Part shown: one piece after another, positions 61,613 to 64,000 of the stretch
How the letters are laid out: every line of letters starts with the position of its first letter
Position numbering within the stretch: position 1 is the stretch's first letter
Assembly: GCF_030270605.1 (NCBI RefSeq)
Contig: NZ_BSYJ01000002.1
Location: forward strand, 434,001 to 498,000
Direction of reading: 5' to 3'
DNA from: Biformimicrobium ophioploci
GTDB lineage: Bacteria > Pseudomonadota > Gammaproteobacteria > Pseudomonadales > Cellvibrionaceae
DNA: 64,000 bases
The notes under the pieces: generated by a model
Seen by the model: the letters and a program-made list of their open reading frames with translations, nothing else
Database searches by the model: none
Told to the model about the DNA's origin: nothing
Translations under genes and position numbers: made by a program

Positions 61613-62893
61613 ATGCAATTTCAATCGGGCCTGGAATTTGCGCAGCGCATGGACCGGGAGGATCCGCTGGCATCGTTCCGGGGACAGTTTTCGATTCCCC
61701 GGACCAGCGATGGCGCTGAGGAAATTTATCTGTGCGGGAACTCACTTGGCCTGCAGCCGAAGCTTGCACGCGAGTATGTCGCGCAGGAGCTGGATAAGTG
61801 GGCCGAGCTGGGGGTCAAGGGCCATTTCGATTGTGAGCACCCGTGGATGCCGTACCACGAGTTCCTGACGGAAGCGGCGGCGAGCCTTGTGGGTGCCAAC
61901 ACCGATGAAGTCGTGATGATGAATTCTCTCACGGTGAACCTCCACCTGATGATGGTGACCTTTTTCCGGCCAACAGAAACCCGTTTCAAGATTGTTATCG
62001 AAGACCACGCCTTCCCTTCTGACTATTATGCGGTAGAGAGCCAGTTACGCCATCACGGCATTGACCCGGAAGAGGGGCTGGTTCTGCTCAAGCCGCGCGA
62101 AGGGGAGGAGCTACTGCGGCAGGAAGATATTGAAACGTTGTTAGCCGCACAGGGTGATTCCATCGCATTGATGCTGCTGCCGGGGGTCCAGTACTACACC
62201 GGACAGGTGCTCGATTTTGAAAGGGTTACCCGTGCGGCGCAGGCGCTGGGCATTGTTGTCGGTTTTGACCTTGCGCACGCCGTCGGTAACATCCCGTTGC
62301 AACTGCATGACTGGAATGTGGATTTTGCCTGCTGGTGCACCTACAAGTACCTCAATTCCGGCCCCGGATCGGTCGCGGGCTGCTTTGTGCACAGGCGCCA
62401 CGCGGAGAATACCGGGCTCAACCGTTTTGCCGGATGGTGGGGGCACGACAAACAAACCCGCTTCAAGATGGAAAACCGGTTTACACCGATTCCTACGGCT
62501 GAGGGCTGGCAGTTATCCAACCCGCCAATCCTGTCCCTGGCTGCCATTCGCGCGTCCTACGATGTCTTTATGCAGGCCGGCGGCATGGCACCCCTGCGTC
62601 AGAAATCCGAAAAACTGACCGGGTACCTGCGTTTTCTACTGGATACCGAGGTGTCAGAGTTTATCCGGGTGATCACACCGGAAGATCCGCAACAGCGCGG
62701 ATGCCAGCTCTCACTTTGTTGCGACGCAAAGCACCTGAGCGGTCGGGAGCTGTTTGAGCGGTTGGAAGCGGCTGGTATTACCTCAGACTGGCGTGAGCCG
62801 AACGTGATCCGGATTGCGCCTGTCCCCCTCTATAACAGTTTCGAGGATGTTTTCCGGTTTGTGCAGATCCTCAAGTCTGCCTGCAATGAGTGA
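61613..62893 (+). CDS. kynU: Kynureninase
   Basis: PLP enzyme that cleaves kynurenine or 3-hydroxykynurenine to (3-hydroxy)anthranilate and alanine. Family blocks: YLCGNSLGLQPK, VVMMNSLTVNLHLMMVTFFRP, GFDLAHAVGNIPLQLHDW, and the PLP-lysine segment CTYKYLNSGPGSVAGCFVH. 426 residues, full length. GAGAGG ribosome-binding site; stop overlaps the monooxygenase start (TGATG). The presence of 3-HAA dioxygenase and KMO in the operon indicates 3-hydroxykynurenine as the physiological substrate. Confidence 0.96.
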   Translation: MQFQSGLEFAQRMDREDPLASFRGQFSIPRTSDGAEEIYLCGNSLGLQPKLAREYVAQELDKWAELGVKGHFDCEHPWMPYHEFLTEAAASLVGANTDEVVMMNSLTVNLHLMMVTFFRPTETRFKIVIEDHAFPSDYYAVESQLRHHGIDPEEGLVLLKPREGEELLRQEDIETLLAAQGDSIALMLLPGVQYYTGQVLDFERVTRAAQALGIVVGFDLAHAVGNIPLQLHDWNVDFACWCTYKYLNSGPGSVAGCFVHRRHAENTGLNRFAGWWGHDKQTRFKMENRFTPIPTAEGWQLSNPPILSLAAIRASYDVFMQAGGMAPLRQKSEKLTGYLRFLLDTEVSEFIRVITPEDPQQRGCQLSLCCDAKHLSGRELFERLEAAGITSDWREPNVIRIAPVPLYNSFEDVFRFVQILKSACNE

Positions 62894-64000
62894 TGAGCAT
62901 GACTAGAAAAGACAGAGCAAAGATCGTCATCGCGGGTGGCGGCCTGGTGGGCGCCATGGCAGCCTGTTTTCTCGGGCGCCGCGGCTTCGAGGTGGAGGTC
63001 TATGAGCGCCGGATGGATTTGCGTGCTCACGATATCTCCGCTGGTCGCTCGATCAACCTGGCACTGGCCAATCGTGGTATCTATCCGCTGGAACAGCTCG
63101 GTCTGATGGAGAAGGTCCGGGAAATGATGATCCCGATGTGTGGCCGCATGATCCATGACCAGAAGGGCGAGCAAAATTTCCAGCCCTATGGTCAGCGCGA
63201 GGAGGAGGTCATTTACTCGATTTCCCGCGGTGACCTAAACCGGCTGCTGCTGGATGCGGCGGAAGAGACCGGTAACGTTAGCTTTTTCTTTGAGCACCGG
63301 GTCGAGTCCGTCGACTTTGACAGCAACCGGGTCGTATTTGTCTGTGAGGAAACGGGCTCGGAGAAAAGCGTGGTGTTTGATCGTCTGATCGGCGCCGATG
63401 GTGCCGGTTCAAGGGTGCGGCAGGCGCTGGTTAGTGCGCAGGACGGGCGTGACTACCTTCAACCACTGGACCACAGTTACAAGGAGCTGGAGATTCCCGC
63501 TGGCAATGGCGGGGCTTTTCAGATTGAAAAAGGTGCTTTGCATATCTGGCCGCGTGGCGGCTTTATGCTGATCGCGCTGCCCAACATGGATGGCAGTTTC
63601 ACGGTGACCCTGTTCTTGCCGAACCAGGGAGCAATAAGCTTCGATGCGTTGCAAACACGCGAGTCGGTGTTTGAGTTCTTTGAGCAATACTTCCCCGATG
63701 TGGATGCCCTGATGCCGGGACTGGTAGACGACTTTTTCAGTAATCCCACGGGCAAGCTCGGTACGGTGCGATGCGAACCATGGCACCTTGGGGGCAAGGC
63801 AGTCCTGATCGGCGATGCGGCCCACGCGGTGGTGCCTTTCCATGGGCAGGGCATGAATTGCGGCTTCGAGGACTGTGCGGTTCTCGATGAATGTATCGCG
63901 GAGTTCGGTGCGGACTGGGAGCGGGTATTTTCTGAATACGACCGTCTGCGTGCGCCAAATGGCAATGCCATTGCCGATATGGCCCTGGAAAACTATATCG
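62893..64000 (+). CDS. kmo: Kynurenine 3-monooxygenase (3' end outside window)
   Basis: FAD/NADPH aromatic hydroxylase converting kynurenine to 3-hydroxykynurenine. Translating from ATG 62893 gives MSMTRKDRAK then the FAD-binding VIAGGGLVGAMAACFLGRRG, the AGRSINLALANRG segment typical of KMO, YSISRGDLNRLLLDAA, GADGAGSRVR and VLIGDAAHAVVPFHGQGMNCGFEDC. The frame stays open to the last base, about 369 codons, so some 80-90 are missing. ATG 62899 is an equally possible start. Overlaps the kynU stop by one base. Confidence 0.95.
   Translation, partial: MSMTRKDRAKIVIAGGGLVGAMAACFLGRRGFEVEVYERRMDLRAHDISAGRSINLALANRGIYPLEQLGLMEKVREMMIPMCGRMIHDQKGEQNFQPYGQREEEVIYSISRGDLNRLLLDAAEETGNVSFFFEHRVESVDFDSNRVVFVCEETGSEKSVVFDRLIGADGAGSRVRQALVSAQDGRDYLQPLDHSYKELEIPAGNGGAFQIEKGALHIWPRGGFMLIALPNMDGSFTVTLFLPNQGAISFDALQTRESVFEFFEQYFPDVDALMPGLVDDFFSNPTGKLGTVRCEPWHLGGKAVLIGDAAHAVVPFHGQGMNCGFEDCAVLDECIAEFGADWERVFSEYDRLRAPNGNAIADMALENYI

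Noticed and set aside
61613-62893. PLP enzyme as the missing ergothioneine C-S lyase EgtE
   Set aside because: All blocks match kynureninase and it sits inside the kynurenine operon, far from egtBD.

Overview
The window looks like chromosomal DNA from a GC-rich, marine-type gammaproteobacterium. A Microbulbifer-like member of the Cellvibrionales is my best guess. The guess rests on the queA-tgt-secD-secF block, NhaD, a large TonB-dependent receptor without signalling domain, many exported hydrolases, and dispersed GGGGTCAGAG-type palindromes. It is inferred from gene content only. No prophage, insertion-sequence transposase, CRISPR array or rRNA is visible. There is one tRNA, tRNA-Leu(CAA).

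Left part (1-17.9 kb): the end of an acyl-CoA carboxylation cluster (enoyl-CoA hydratase, biotin carboxylase subunit, AtuA-family protein); an exported EEP nuclease/phosphatase; a YedK/SRAP protein; an S9 oligopeptidase lipoprotein; a BASS transporter; RhlE; a small exported unknown; an operon of a PhzF-like gene with egtB and egtD (ergothioneine); a membrane GDPD behind a 14-bp tandem repeat; and a LysR regulator.

Middle part (18-31 kb): a 5-oxoproline module (pxpB, pxpC, VanX-type lipoprotein, pxpA), then ECF sigma factor, very short FecR-like protein, TonB receptor, SLC13 transporter, M28 peptidase, a fumarase-superfamily lyase with a signal peptide, and an SGNH-like protein. This reads as capture, extracytoplasmic processing and import of a carboxylated or amino-acid-like compound. 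Next come HupE-PpiC-DUF3604 (minus strand), YghU, NhaD, a field of palindromic repeats, tRNA-Leu, and the queA-tgt-secD-secF housekeeping block (37.7-43.1 kb), which lacks yajC at the usual position.

Right part: 43.2-52.8 kb is visibly more A+T rich and holds the most interesting locus. The overlapping minus-strand operon wecB - nfrB (GT2 plus C-terminal MshEN-like domain) - nfrA (TPR plus outer-membrane barrel) - DUF4434 TIM-barrel-like protein faces a divergent DUF2334 deacetylase-like protein. Together they look like a complete make, modify and export system for an N-acetylmannosamine-type exopolysaccharide, organised in parallel to PgaABCD. A sulfatase follows. The window ends in a tight operon for tryptophan/kynurenine catabolism (54.8 kb to the edge): TPP enzyme, atypical SDR, aminomuconate-semialdehyde dehydrogenase, aminomuconate deaminase, 3-hydroxyanthranilate dioxygenase, ACMS decarboxylase, kynurenine formamidase, kynureninase and kynurenine 3-monooxygenase (cut by the window end). 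Almost every junction there overlaps or is a few bases wide, so the pathway is made as one transcript.
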